From contig CAJTCV010000002.1 of the NCBI GenBank assembly GCA_910574805.1, positions 186,001 to 250,000 on the forward strand: a DNA stretch of 64,000 bases. The letters are read 5' to 3'. How positions within the stretch are numbered: position 1 is the stretch's first letter; every line of letters begins with the position of its first letter. The notes below the pieces were generated by a model, which searched no databases, was not told the origin of the DNA, and saw only the letters and a list, made by a program, of their open reading frames with translations. A program made the translations under genes and the position numbers. Shown here piece after piece: positions 1-6,756 of this stretch. Source of the DNA: Lachnospiraceae bacterium (GTDB taxonomy: Bacteria; Bacillota; Clostridia; Lachnospirales; Lachnospiraceae).

Positions 1-1
1 G

Positions 2-808
2 GAAGCAGAGCCGGAGGACTATACCGGGGAGGACGGGCTTTTATATTGCGGGAGCTGCCGCCAGCCCAAAGAAGCCTACTTCCCGGAGGGCAAAACCTTT
101 TTCGGACGTGACCGCCATCCGAAAGAATGTGACTGCCAGAGAAAACGCCGGGAAACGCTGGAAGCCAGCCACCGGGAATACAAGCACCGGGAGGAAGTGG
201 AACGGCTGAAACGGACAGGCTTCACCGACCCGGCTATGCGGGAATGGACGTTTGAAAACGACAACGGGAAATGCCCCCAAATGCACAAAGCCCATGCCTA
301 TGTAGAGTGTTGGGAGGAAATGAAAGCCAGAAATATCGGCTATCTGTTATGGGGCATGGCAGGCACAGGCAAAAGCTATTTCGCCGGGTGTATCGCCAAC
401 GCCCTCATGGAGAAAGAAGTTTCCGTGTGCATGACGAACTTTGCCCTTATCCTCAATGACCTTGCCGCCAGCTACAAGGACAGGAACGAGTACATAGTCC
501 GCCTTTGCAGCTTCCCTCTGCTTATCCTTGATGATTTCGGCATGGAGCGTGGCACAGAATACGGCTTAGAGCAAGTCTATAACGTGATTGACAGCCGATA
601 CCGCAGCCAAAAGCCGCTGATTGTCACAACAAATTTGACGCTGGAAGAATTGCAGAACCCGGAGGACACCGCCCATGCCCGGATATATGACCGCCTTATT
701 GAAATGTGTACCCCCGTCCGCATTACCGGAGAGAATTTCAGAAAAGCCAGAGCAAGGGAGAAAATGGAACAGCTTAAAAAGCTGCTGAACGGAAAGGAGA
801 GCCTATGA
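2..808 (+). CDS. DnaC/IstB-like ATP-binding protein (5' partial)
   Basis: AAA+ ATPase of the DnaC helicase-loader type, as carried by many integrative elements for their own replication. The frame is open from the left edge, so the start lies outside the window. The visible N-terminal part has a zinc-ribbon-like pattern (CGSC, later CDC). Walker A is GMAGTGKS and Walker B is LLILDDFG, followed by the sensor segment TTNLTLEEL. The first in-frame ATG at 197 would remove the cysteine region and is probably not the true start. The stop overlaps the start of the excisionase gene (ATGA-type), so the two are likely co-transcribed. Confidence 0.88.
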   Translation, partial: EAEPEDYTGEDGLLYCGSCRQPKEAYFPEGKTFFGRDRHPKECDCQRKRRETLEASHREYKHREEVERLKRTGFTDPAMREWTFENDNGKCPQMHKAHAYVECWEEMKARNIGYLLWGMAGTGKSYFAGCIANALMEKEVSVCMTNFALILNDLAASYKDRNEYIVRLCSFPLLILDDFGMERGTEYGLEQVYNVIDSRYRSQKPLIVTTNLTLEELQNPEDTAHARIYDRLIEMCTPVRITGENFRKARAREKMEQLKKLLNGKESL

Positions 809-999
809 AAGAAATCCCCATTTGGGAAAAGAGTAATTTGAGTTTAGAAGAAGCTGCTGCTTATTCTGGAATCGGTATCAACAAGCTGCGTGACCTTACC
901 AGTGACAGAAACTGCCGGTTTGTTTTGTGGGTAGGTAATAAACGGTTAATCAAACGCCGGCTGTTCGACCAGTTTATTGAGCAAGAGTATTCGATTTGA
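805..999 (+). CDS. xis: Excisionase, Tn916 Xis family
   Basis: A 64-aa protein of the Tn916 Xis (winged-helix) type. It begins with the acidic WEKSNLSLEEAAAYSGIG segment and ends with a basic region (NKRLIKRRLFDQF) that should bind DNA. Such proteins bend the attachment-site DNA and direct the integrase toward excision. It overlaps the upstream ATPase gene by 4 nt and lies 86 nt before the integrase gene, the standard xis-int arrangement. Element B has no comparable gene next to its integrase. Confidence 0.88.
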   Translation: MKEIPIWEKSNLSLEEAAAYSGIGINKLRDLTSDRNCRFVLWVGNKRLIKRRLFDQFIEQEYSI

Positions 1000-1022
1000 A
1001 ATTTAGTGATGTAAAAATCAGT

Positions 1023-1055
1023 CTTGATATGATACAATGGACGTGTCATATCAAG
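1023..1055 (+). repeat. Perfect 10-bp inverted repeat between xis and int
   Basis: CTTGATATGA (1023-1032) and TCATATCAAG (1046-1055) are exact inverted copies separated by 13 nt. They lie in the 86-nt gap between xis and int. The repeat could be a protein-binding site or an RNA hairpin controlling integrase expression. No T-tract follows, so it is not a standard terminator. Confidence 0.6.
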
Positions 1056-1085
1056 GCTCTTTCCATCACGGAAAGGAGTTTGACA

Positions 1086-2285
1086 ATGTCCGAGAAGCGA
1101 AAAGACAATAAAGGAAGAATCCTGCGGACAGGAGAGAGCCAGAGAAAAGACTTGATTTATCAATATCGGTATACGGATATCCGTGGGAAACGACAGACCA
1201 TTTATTCCTCTGATTTAAAGGAACTGCGGGAAAAGGAAAAGACAATCCAAAAACAGCTTGATGACGGGATTGATTATGCTGCCGGAAAGATTACCGTGCT
1301 TGCCCTTTTAGAGCGATACATCAGTTTGAAACAGGGTGTGCGCTACAACACAAAGGTAGGCTACAATTTTGTGCTGAATTTGGTCAAGAAAGAAGATTTT
1401 GGTTATCGGCAGATAAGGGATATCAAAGTATCAGACGCACAGCAATGGATTATGAAGCTGCATAATGACGGTAAAGGTTACAGTACAATCACAAGTGTCC
1501 GGGGCGTTGTTAAGCCAGCCTTTCAAATGGCATATAACGAGGACATTATCCGTAGAAATCCCTTTGACTTCAAACTGGTAGACATTGTACCCAATGATTC
1601 ACAGAAGCGGATTGCCATGACAGCGGAACAACAGGAGCTTTGGATGGGCTTTATCCGGGAAGATAAAACCTATAAGAAGTATTATGATGAATTTGTCGTA
1701 CTGTTGGGAACTGGTATGCGTGTCAGCGAGTTTTGCGGCTTAACAAAAAGTGATTTGGATTTTGAAAACCGAAGAATCCGGGTAGACCATCAGCTTGTCC
1801 GGGAGCGGGGCGGAAAATATTATGTGGAGAAAACAAAGACAGAATGTGGTTGCCGCTATATTCCCATGACGGAGGAAGTTTACCAAAGTCTGCAAAACAT
1901 ATTTGCCCGCCGCAAGAAAGTGAAAACGGAAATTGTTGTGGACGGATATGGTAGTTTCCTTTTGCTGGATAAGGACGAAAAGCCGAAGGTAGCGTTGCAT
2001 ATCGAAAATGAAATGCGTTGGGCAATGAAGAAATACAAGAAGCTACACCCAGATAAACCATTGCCCCATATCACACCCCATGTGTTCCGCCATACATTCT
2101 GTACCAATATGGCAAATGCGGGCATGGATATCAAGAACCTGCAATATGTAATGGGACATTCTGATGTGGGTGTTACACTGAATGTTTACACTCATGCCAG
2201 CTTTGACCGTGCAGCGGAGCAAATGGCGAGAATTATTGACTTTAAGGATACCGATATGCAGGGAAAACAAAGAAAATCAAGTTGA
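1086..2285 (+). CDS. int: Tyrosine integrase of element A
   Basis: A 399-aa Tn916-Int-type tyrosine recombinase that cuts and rejoins the element at its attachment site. It has an N-terminal arm-binding domain, a core-binding SAM-like domain (about 65-165) and a catalytic domain with Arg212 (GMRVSEF), His332-x2-Arg335 (HVFRH), His358 (MGHSD) and nucleophile Tyr368 (NVYTH). ATG 1086 is chosen because AAGGAG at 1073-1078 lies 7 nt before it; the frame is open back to a TTG at 996 with no such signal. The protein is clearly homologous along its length to the element B integrase, which fits their shared target. Confidence 0.95.
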   Translation: MSEKRKDNKGRILRTGESQRKDLIYQYRYTDIRGKRQTIYSSDLKELREKEKTIQKQLDDGIDYAAGKITVLALLERYISLKQGVRYNTKVGYNFVLNLVKKEDFGYRQIRDIKVSDAQQWIMKLHNDGKGYSTITSVRGVVKPAFQMAYNEDIIRRNPFDFKLVDIVPNDSQKRIAMTAEQQELWMGFIREDKTYKKYYDEFVVLLGTGMRVSEFCGLTKSDLDFENRRIRVDHQLVRERGGKYYVEKTKTECGCRYIPMTEEVYQSLQNIFARRKKVKTEIVVDGYGSFLLLDKDEKPKVALHIENEMRWAMKKYKKLHPDKPLPHITPHVFRHTFCTNMANAGMDIKNLQYVMGHSDVGVTLNVYTHASFDRAAEQMARIIDFKDTDMQGKQRKSS

Positions 2286-2298
2286 AAAATACACCAAT

Positions 2299-2321
2299 CT
2301 ACTACACCACTTACTACACCA
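2299..2321 (+). repeat. Direct repeat near right end of element A
   Basis: TACTACACCA occurs at 2300-2309 and again at 2312-2321, between the int stop and the attachment site. Short direct repeats in this position are often arm-type binding sites for the integrase N-terminal domain. A second short repeat, ATTTGCGT, follows at about 2333-2360. Role inferred from position only. Confidence 0.4.
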
Positions 2322-2448
2322 TTTGCCCATAAATTTGCGTAGATTTATATAGATTTGCGTGAGGTAAGGGCAAAATACAAAATTGAAGAAAAGTGCCAAG
2401 AAGCCCGATATATCAAGGTTTAAAGGCTTATGAAAGGATAAATTCAAG

Positions 2449-2480
2449 ATGATAAAAATATTATTTGTTTGCCACGGCAA
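2449..2480 (+). other. Attachment site at the junction of elements A and B
   Basis: These 32 bp match 9500-9531 at 29 positions. Read from ATG 2449 they encode MIKILFVCHGK, the N-terminus and start of the P-loop of a low-molecular-weight tyrosine phosphatase, before the frame stops at 2508. AAAGGA (2434-2439) precedes the ATG by about 9 nt. So the right end of element A carries a rebuilt 5' end for the target gene, now cut off from the gene body by element B. Confidence 0.82.
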
Positions 2481-2508
2481 GACTGCGAAAGATAGGAAAA
2501 AATGTTGA
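2449..2508 (+). pseudogene. Orphaned 5' end of the phosphatase target gene
   Basis: A 19-codon frame whose first 11 residues match the start of the intact phosphatase at 9500 (MIKILF, Ile or Val, CHG). After codon 11 the sequence belongs to element B and the frame ends in TGA. It is a by-product of tandem integration, not a functional gene, though it may still be translated. Confidence 0.65.
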
Positions 2509-2737
2509 AAAATAGGGGGTTTTCTGGGATTGGTAGGGAAAGTTCACCTTTGTTTTACTTATTTATATTCTGCTAATAAGGTAAGGGAAAAAATTGGTGT
2601 TTGATATGGGAAGGTCATGGATAACAGGAAGTGACTTTCCCACTTTTATATTATTTTTGATGATAGTGTGGGCGGTGATTATAACATTATTAAGATGGAT
2701 AGATATAAATAAAATAATTAAAATAAGGAGAGAAAAA

Positions 2738-3184
2738 ATGGATGATTATACAATGCAACAGTATTATCGGGGCTTAGTAAGTCCCGAAATGAGGGCATAT
2801 ATAGAGGAAGAGATGAGAAGTGAGGCAGAGTATGAAACTGCTGAAAGAGCATATTACTCTCGTACATCACCATTTGAGTATAGTCCCAGTCCACCAACAG
2901 ATGAGGAAATAGCTTTATATAATGATGAACAGTATAAAAAGAAATTAAATCTCGCCAGAGACGAAAAAGGACGTTTAAAGAAAGGTGCAACCATTGCCAG
3001 AAAGAGAATCTGCGACGAGGAAGATTTATGGTCGCTCTATAGTATGGGGTGTACAGTAAAGGAGATTATAGAATTGAGGGGCTGTTCAAAGTCAACTGTT
3101 TATAATGTAATAAAGAAATATAAAGAGAAAGGGGCGGACATAGAAAAACAAAAGTTCCCAGTTCCCAATTTTGCGACACAATAA
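2738..3184 (+). CDS. Small protein with C-terminal helix-turn-helix, element B
   Basis: A 148-aa protein I cannot assign to a named family. The acidic N-terminal half (many Glu and Tyr) is followed by a basic segment and then a likely helix-turn-helix near residues 100-130 (EEDLWSLYSMGCTVKEII, then GCSKSTVYNVIKKY), resembling resolvase- or transposase-type HTHs. ATG 2738 is preferred because AAGGAG at 2725-2730 sits 7 nt upstream. The frame is open back to 2594 and would add a hydrophobic segment (FPTFILFLMIVWAVIITLL). A longer membrane-anchored form cannot be excluded. Likely role: a DNA-binding regulator of the element. Confidence 0.6.
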   Translation: MDDYTMQQYYRGLVSPEMRAYIEEEMRSEAEYETAERAYYSRTSPFEYSPSPPTDEEIALYNDEQYKKKLNLARDEKGRLKKGATIARKRICDEEDLWSLYSMGCTVKEIIELRGCSKSTVYNVIKKYKEKGADIEKQKFPVPNFATQ

Positions 3185-3379
3185 AGAGGTGGGAAATGGT
3201 CTTCTATTTTGGAAAAATTAACTATAAGAGAGGTAAGGAGGTGCAGAGGCTTCCCCACCTCCTCATTAAATTAAAAATTTATATGCAACAGGGCTTTCAC
3301 AATAGTGACATAAAAATGTCGGAATTAAGAATCAATATACCTATCCCCCACCTGCTATAAAAATATAGTCTCTATACAA

Positions 3380-3398
3380 TATAAGAAATGTCAGTGCG
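3380..3398 (+). repeat. 19-bp direct repeat, copy 1 (copy 2 at 3494-3512)
   Basis: TATAAGAAATGTCAGTGCG occurs here and again, identically, at 3494-3512, 114 nt downstream. The first copy is not followed by the matching right arm, so only copy 2 can fold into the hairpin. Possibly a protein-binding site. Confidence 0.65.
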
Positions 3399-3493
3399 AT
3401 TGGCAGATTAAATTATACTAAACAATATAAACATGAAATAAAAGTCAGTATATTTGAAAGATTGAGATTACAATATTAACAAAATATATAACC

Positions 3494-3528
3494 TATAAGA
3501 AATGTCAGTGCGTCTGGCATTTCTTATA
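3494..3528 (+). terminator. Strong hairpin, possible terminator
   Basis: A 15-bp stem (TATAAGAAATGTCAG pairing with CTGGCATTTCTTATA, one G-U pair) around a 5-nt loop TGCGT. The downstream sequence is AT-rich but has no clean T-run, so it may instead be a processing site or part of a small RNA. Confidence 0.45.
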
Positions 3529-3586
3529 TTATAAAAGAGTTTACATTTTTGTTGTTTATTAAACTTTATAAATCAGAAATCAGATA

Positions 3587-3615
3587 TTGACTTCATTTTT
3601 ATCCGGCGTTAGAAT
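3587..3615 (+). promoter_or_regulatory. SigmaA-type promoter for the 3648 gene
   Basis: TTGACT (3587-3592) and TAGAAT (3610-3615) are separated by exactly 17 nt and lie 33 nt before the ATG at 3648. This is a good match to the housekeeping promoter consensus. Confidence 0.65.
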
Positions 3616-3647
3616 CCATTCACTAAAAAGAAAGGAGTTCATAAGGT

Positions 3648-3893
3648 ATGAAGAAAAAAGAAATTAGAAAGCGTCTCCGGCATATGGAAGATTATATGGA
3701 AGAGATGGAAAGGAAAGTGAGGTGCTTAGATAGTATATTGTTTTTCATCTCAACAGGTATGGAATACTTTTATCAAACAGAGAACTGTTTTGAAGTAAAC
3801 ACAATACAGTTCATCAATGATTATTTAAAAACCATAAGGAATGTTGAGATTGCAGGTCTGCATGAGGTATTGACGGAATTGAAAAGTGTATGA
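3648..3893 (+). CDS. Small coiled-coil protein of unknown function
   Basis: An 81-aa protein not recognised. Residues 1-25 are highly charged and likely coiled coil (RKRLRHMEDYMEEMERKV); the middle is more hydrophobic (LDSILFFISTGMEYF). A ribosome binding site (AAAGGAG) precedes the ATG by about 10 nt and a promoter lies further upstream. It ends against a bidirectional terminator shared with the convergent Xre gene. It has the look of a small cargo or regulatory protein of element B. Confidence 0.6.
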   Translation: MKKKEIRKRLRHMEDYMEEMERKVRCLDSILFFISTGMEYFYQTENCFEVNTIQFINDYLKTIRNVEIAGLHEVLTELKSV

Positions 3894-3896
3894 TTA

Positions 3897-3934
3897 AGAT
3901 AAGGTACACCAGTAGAAACGGGTGTACCTTATCT
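3897..3934. terminator. Bidirectional terminator between convergent genes
   Basis: AGATAAGGTACACC (3897-3910) pairs perfectly with GGTGTACCTTATCT (3921-3934) around a 10-nt loop. It lies between the 3648 gene and the convergent Xre gene and overlaps the stop codon of the latter. Confidence 0.75.
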
Positions 3935-4219
3935 CATAGTGTCAATTAGATTTTGTAGTGCAACTAATTGTTGTTTGGTTAGTTTAGAAGTGTCAAGTGC
4001 CACGCTCTCTCTGGGATAGCTGATTCCTAAAAGATAATCAGCAGACACACGGTAAAGGTTCGCAAGTTTCATTAGGATTTCCAATGAGGGTGTAACTTCT
4101 CCCAGTTCATATGCAGAGACAGCAGAGGGAGACACACCGATATGTTTGGCAACCTGTGCTTGTGAAAGTTTATTCTTTTTACGCGAAAGAGCCAGCTTTT
4201 CAGCTAATCCATATATCAT
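3929..4219 (-). CDS. Xre-family helix-turn-helix regulator
   Basis: A 96-aa Cro/CI-type repressor. The HTH spans about residues 8-60 (KLSQAQVAKHIGVSPSAVSAYE, then GEVTPSLEILMKLANLY), followed by the common SADYLLG ending of the domain and a short tail. The start has AAAGGAG 8 nt upstream. It is divergent from the SH3 lipoprotein gene and likely controls that intergenic region or element functions. Reads out of the shared promoter region 4220-4354. Confidence 0.88.
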   Translation of the reverse strand: MIYGLAEKLALSRKKNKLSQAQVAKHIGVSPSAVSAYELGEVTPSLEILMKLANLYRVSADYLLGISYPRESVALDTSKLTKQQLVALQNLIDTMR

Positions 4220-4286
4220 CAGAAATCTCCTTTTAGCATATCATATAACAAAACAGGACAGTTAAAATGTTGATATACATTTCAAG

Positions 4287-4315
4287 TTGATAAGTAGGAC
4301 AAAAGATGATATAAT
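4287..4315 (+). promoter_or_regulatory. SigmaA-type promoter for the lipoprotein gene
   Basis: TTGATA (4287-4292) and TATAAT (4310-4315) are spaced by 17 nt, 39 nt before the ATG at 4355. The hexamer AGGACA occurs twice, at about 4255 and 4296, around this promoter and could be an operator for the divergent Xre protein; that is a guess. Confidence 0.7.
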
Positions 4316-4354
4316 CAACACTAAATAAATTTATATACGAAAGGAAAAATATAA

Positions 4355-5071
4355 ATGACAAATAAGAAACTGTTTAAATCAGCAGTCATAATAACAGCGG
4401 TCATGTTATCCGTAAGTGGATGTGCAGGTGGTTGCAGTAAACAGGCAGAGCCAGTTATAGCGGATGCAACAGTAGAGACACCAGAGCCAGAGGAAAGCAT
4501 AGAAAGCGTAGAAAACACAGAGCCTACACCCTCTCCCACTGTTGAGCCTACACAAGAAAGTATAGATGATACAATTTCATCTGAAAGCGAGGACAATATA
4601 GAAAGTGAAGAAAATACAATAAATGAGGAAGAAATACAAAGTAAAGAAGTAGAGCCGGACTTAGGTTACACAATAATTGCAATAGATGAAGTTACAATGT
4701 ACGCTACTACTAATGCAAATCTGCGTAGTGGCCCAGATACTACATATGATATAGTAGGAAGTTTATCATATGCACAAGAAATAACAGTTAATGGTAAAGT
4801 AGAGTCAGATGGTAAAGTCTGGTACGTTTTAAAAAATGAAGATAAAACAGAGATGGTAAGTGGTAGTTTACTTTCGACCACTAAGCCACAGCCAAAACAG
4901 ACCACACCACCAAGTAATGAAAATAGTCAGCCATCTAGCGGTGGACAATCTTCCAGTAGTGAAGACCCAGGCAGCGTAGGAATAGGTGAACCAGGTGGAA
5001 TGTTCTCAGACCTACCAATAGGTGGTGGTCCAGGCTCAAATGGTCAAGGACCCGAGTTAAATTGGGAATAA
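4355..5071 (+). CDS. Lipoprotein with SH3-like domain, element B cargo
   Basis: A 238-aa secreted lipoprotein. The signal peptide ends in a lipobox (LSVSGC, lipidated Cys23). A long acidic Glu/Thr/Pro linker follows (about 28-100), then one bacterial SH3 (SH3b) domain at about 110-170 with the typical NLRSGPDTTYDIVGSL core. The C-terminal tail is rich in Ser, Pro and Gly. SH3b domains usually bind cell-wall peptides, so a surface role is likely. Such cargo could alter the host envelope or affect contact with other cells. Low-GC codon use matches the element. It is monocistronic with its own promoter. Confidence 0.85.
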   Translation: MTNKKLFKSAVIITAVMLSVSGCAGGCSKQAEPVIADATVETPEPEESIESVENTEPTPSPTVEPTQESIDDTISSESEDNIESEENTINEEEIQSKEVEPDLGYTIIAIDEVTMYATTNANLRSGPDTTYDIVGSLSYAQEITVNGKVESDGKVWYVLKNEDKTEMVSGSLLSTTKPQPKQTTPPSNENSQPSSGGQSSSSEDPGSVGIGEPGGMFSDLPIGGGPGSNGQGPELNWE

Positions 5072-5095
5072 ACAATTACACACATAAGTGTAAAA

Positions 5096-5122
5096 AGAGC
5101 CACTTGCAAAACAAGCGGCTCT
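5096..5122 (+). terminator. Hairpin terminator after the lipoprotein gene
   Basis: AGAGCCaCTTG (5096-5106) pairs with CAAGcGGCTCT (5112-5122) around a 5-nt loop. An A-run precedes it, and no long T-run follows. The -35 box of the antisense RNA promoter overlaps its loop. Confidence 0.65.
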
Positions 5123-5132
5123 AGTGTATAAT
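5104..5132 (+). promoter_or_regulatory. Promoter of the antisense (antitoxin) RNA
   Basis: TTGCAA (5104-5109) and TATAAT (5127-5132), spacing 17 nt. It reads rightward toward the 3' end of the toxin gene on the other strand. No open frame follows before the terminator at 5198-5243, as expected for a small RNA. Confidence 0.7.
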
Positions 5133-5138
5133 CTAATC

Positions 5139-5244
5139 AGAAAGGTTTATCGGACACGAAGTTCCGATTTGCCCTCAGTAAAATTTTAGCTAATTAGAAA
5201 TAAGCATCCAACTTTCTCAGGGTCGGGATGCTTATTTCTTTTTA
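5139..5244 (+). ncRNA. Antisense RNA, putative type I antitoxin
   Basis: Predicted from a near-consensus promoter at 5104-5132 and a terminator made of AAATAAGCATCC (5198-5209) and GGATGCTTATTT (5226-5237) followed by a T-rich tract. Length is about 105 nt. It has an internal hairpin (ATCGGA...TCCGAT, about 5148-5167). It overlaps the 3' end of the convergent toxin transcript, the arrangement known from Fst/RNAII and TxpA/RatA-type loci. Ends are estimates. Confidence 0.65.
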
Positions 5245-5312
5245 TGATTGTCTATGTAAGACAGAGCCGCAAAAATAACAAGCAATAATGTCAAAACTTC
5301 CATCACGCTCAT
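5232..5312 (-). CDS. Hol_Tox-like small membrane toxin (type I toxin)
   Basis: A 26-aa peptide beginning MSVMEVLTLLL, with a hydrophobic helix of about 16 residues and a basic tail (DNHKKK). This matches the putative holin-like toxin family of Bacillota, relatives of TxpA/BsrG and Fst, which insert into the cell's own membrane. The ribosome binding site (GAGGGTGG) lies just upstream of the ATG at 5312 and can be paired away by a leader hairpin. An antisense RNA is encoded across its 3' end. The locus probably stabilises element B. It is too short for routine gene calling. Confidence 0.8.
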   Translation of the reverse strand: MSVMEVLTLLLVIFAALSYIDNHKKK

Positions 5313-5320
5313 GGGCACCA

Positions 5321-5343
5321 CCCTCTTTCGTAAGACTAGAGGG
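5321..5343 (-). promoter_or_regulatory. Leader hairpin masking the toxin ribosome binding site
   Basis: On the minus strand CCCTCT and AGAGGG (complements of 5338-5343 and 5321-5326) can pair across 11 nt. The second arm is part of the toxin's Shine-Dalgarno sequence. Hidden ribosome binding sites are common in type I toxin messages. A TATAAT-like -10 for this transcript is seen at about 5395 on the minus strand. Confidence 0.55.
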
Positions 5344-5344
5344 C

Positions 5345-5952
5345 ACCTATCAGAAAATCGCATCCTGCTTTCTGTTCAATTATACAATCCCATTATAACA
5401 TGAATACACATATTTCTCAATTAAAAAATCGGTTCAACGAATATACAGTACAGACCGTTTGCCTCAAATGATTTAAGTAAATCAGACCTGTTAAAAATGG
5501 ATATATGATACATAAATCAATACAGTATATAAAAATCACTACCCATGAATGAGTTTAAAAGACCTGTCAAAATTTCTCTGATAAAAATATCAGAAACAAT
5601 GTACCTATTAAAACAAGTATTGCATTATGGTAAAATTGAGTCGAACAAGTTGATAGAAATTACTGGCTTATCAGTATACAGTGGCTATTTTCCTGCATTA
5701 TCTGATTGAGTTTGTTTGTAATGAGTATTTCATAATAATAAAAAGGCTGATTCAGACATCAGATTAAATGTTGTTGGAGATTTGAAAAAGTTGTATAAAT
5801 CATTATATATGCGTCAATCTCCCTAAAAATATATGTTACATAATGGTTTATTTCCTTGCACTATCATGTCTATGCACATAAATGTTTCAGCGTTAAAATG
5901 TATTTGAAGTTAAGGAAAACAAATGTTAAAACATTAAGGAGGAAATCAAAAA
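5345..5952. other. AT-rich intergenic region, element B
   Basis: About 600 nt. It includes the toxin promoter region and one short open frame (5545-5709). Otherwise only AT-rich sequence; many stops in all frames. No structured element with a clear function was found. Confidence 0.45.
5545..5709 (+). CDS. Doubtful 54-aa open frame
   Basis: ATG 5545 to TGA 5707-5709. The predicted peptide (starting MNEFKRPVKISL) has an amphipathic middle that resembles part of a winged helix (KIESNKLIEITGLSVYS). There is no ribosome binding site, so this may be a remnant of a regulator gene or chance. Confidence 0.2.
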   Translation: MNEFKRPVKISLIKISETMYLLKQVLHYGKIESNKLIEITGLSVYSGYFPALSD

Positions 5953-6444
5953 ATGTGTAAAATGAGAGTGGCAGTAAGAAGGGAAATGCTAGGAGCAAGG
6001 GAACAGGCTTTTAGCCTCTGGAATGGTAAAGAGATCATGGAGTACACTGGAAACCAGATTAAAAGTTTAATCAAGTCCGGCCAGAAAGTATGTGGTCTGG
6101 CACTGAAGGAAAATGAACTTGTGCCGGATGCAGAGGGATTTTTCACCACGAATATCATGGAGCATAGATATTGTGGGAATTATACTCCCATGATTGAAAA
6201 TGAAAATGTTATGGCAAATGTGTTCTATATTGTGATTGGGAGTCACGAAGAAAAAGGAGTTGTTTACTACGACTGCATTTCAACAAAATTCGAGCAGGCA
6301 AGCTTTGAGCAGTCGGACGCAAAAGCCTACATAAAACTGGGAATCATTTCCGGCGGTGCAAGGCTGGGGGCAGATGATAAGATTGAACTGGCTTCTCTGG
6401 AATATGAGAAAGAAAAGAAAGTGGTTCCAGAGAAAAAGAAATAA
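5953..6444 (+). CDS. Element B protein of unknown function (163 aa)
   Basis: Not assigned to a named family. It has a very strong ribosome binding site (AAGGAGG, 5936-5942) 10 nt before the ATG. The N-terminal third is basic (MCKMRVAVRREMLGAREQAF) with a segment IMEYTGNQIKSLIKSGQKVCGL. The middle is mixed alpha/beta, and the tail is highly charged (EYEKEKKVVPEKKK). No signal peptide or membrane segment. Length and solubility would fit an element-encoded DNA- or RNA-associated protein, but nothing proves it. It ends 6 nt before a strong terminator, so it is probably monocistronic. Confidence 0.8.
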   Translation: MCKMRVAVRREMLGAREQAFSLWNGKEIMEYTGNQIKSLIKSGQKVCGLALKENELVPDAEGFFTTNIMEHRYCGNYTPMIENENVMANVFYIVIGSHEEKGVVYYDCISTKFEQASFEQSDAKAYIKLGIISGGARLGADDKIELASLEYEKEKKVVPEKKK

Positions 6445-6449
6445 GGTTT

Positions 6450-6479
6450 AGGGCGTCCATTGGGAACAGTGGACGCCCT
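6450..6479 (+). terminator. Terminator after the 163-aa gene
   Basis: AGGGCGTCCA (6450-6459) pairs perfectly with TGGACGCCCT (6470-6479) around a 10-nt loop. The T-tract is short (GTTGGTT). The next gene's frame is open back into this hairpin, which argues that its start lies further downstream. Confidence 0.65.
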
Positions 6480-6493
6480 GTTGGTTAAAAGGG

Positions 6494-6535
6494 TTTCAAG
6501 AGGTTCCAGAGGGATCCAGAGAGATTTCAGAGAGG
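6494..6535 (+). repeat. Four degenerate 10-12-nt repeats with GAG cores
   Basis: Units TTTCAAGAGG, TTCCAGAGGG, ATCCAGAGAG and ATTTCAGAGAGG follow each other without gaps just before the start of the 69-aa gene. Regularly spaced GAG triplets in a leader can be bound by an RNA- or DNA-binding protein. No such protein is identified here. Confidence 0.5.
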
Positions 6536-6546
6536 TACATGGAGAA

Positions 6547-6756
6547 ATGATTGAACAGTATAAAGGTTATGAGATAAAGGTTTACTGGAGCAGCATTGAA
6601 AAGGGTTATATCTTCTGTGTGTTCAGTAAGGACGGCGAGGGCATTATGGAGAGTGTTCCATATTTCTATGAGGAAAACGCATGGATGGGGGCAAGGGAAA
6701 CAGTAGACCAATATATAGAGGTTAAGGAAAGGGGGCTTGACAGGTGGACTATCTGA
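6547..6756 (+). CDS. Small protein of unknown function (69 aa), element B
   Basis: Starts MIEQYKGYEIKVYW; a compact beta-rich pattern (KGYEIKVYWSSIEKGYIF, then a FYEENAWMGARETVDQYI helix) resembles small domains that occur in HicB-like or DUF-type mobile-element proteins, but I cannot name it. ATG 6547 has AGAGAGG 11 nt upstream and GGAG closer in; the frame stays open to a TTG within the upstream hairpin, which is less likely. Its 3' end overlaps the start of a 45-aa membrane protein gene by 13 nt, so they are likely translated together. Confidence 0.55.
   Translation: MIEQYKGYEIKVYWSSIEKGYIFCVFSKDGEGIMESVPYFYEENAWMGARETVDQYIEVKERGLDRWTI

Larger units (their letters stand above)
1..2448 (+). 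mobile_element. Right end of integrative element A (continues beyond the left edge)
   Basis: The order DnaC-like ATPase, Tn916-type excisionase and tyrosine integrase, reading toward an attachment site, is the usual right end of a Bacillota integrative and conjugative element. The boundary is set by the repeat at 2449-2480, which also occurs at 9500-9531 inside a chromosomal gene. The conjugation genes, if present, would lie to the left of the window, so whether A is conjugative cannot be decided here. Boundary well supported; element type inferred. Confidence 0.75.
3185..3586. other. AT-rich intergenic region with repeats, element B
   Basis: About 400 nt without a convincing gene. It contains a 19-bp direct repeat (3380-3398 and 3494-3512) and a strong hairpin built on the second copy. 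It could hold a small RNA or a control region. I see no start codon with a ribosome binding site. Confidence 0.5.

Noticed and set aside
6494-6535. A true TRAP-type binding site
   Set aside because: Only the GAG triplets match; there is no tryptophan gene nearby and TRAP is not established for this group. Kept as a repeat only.
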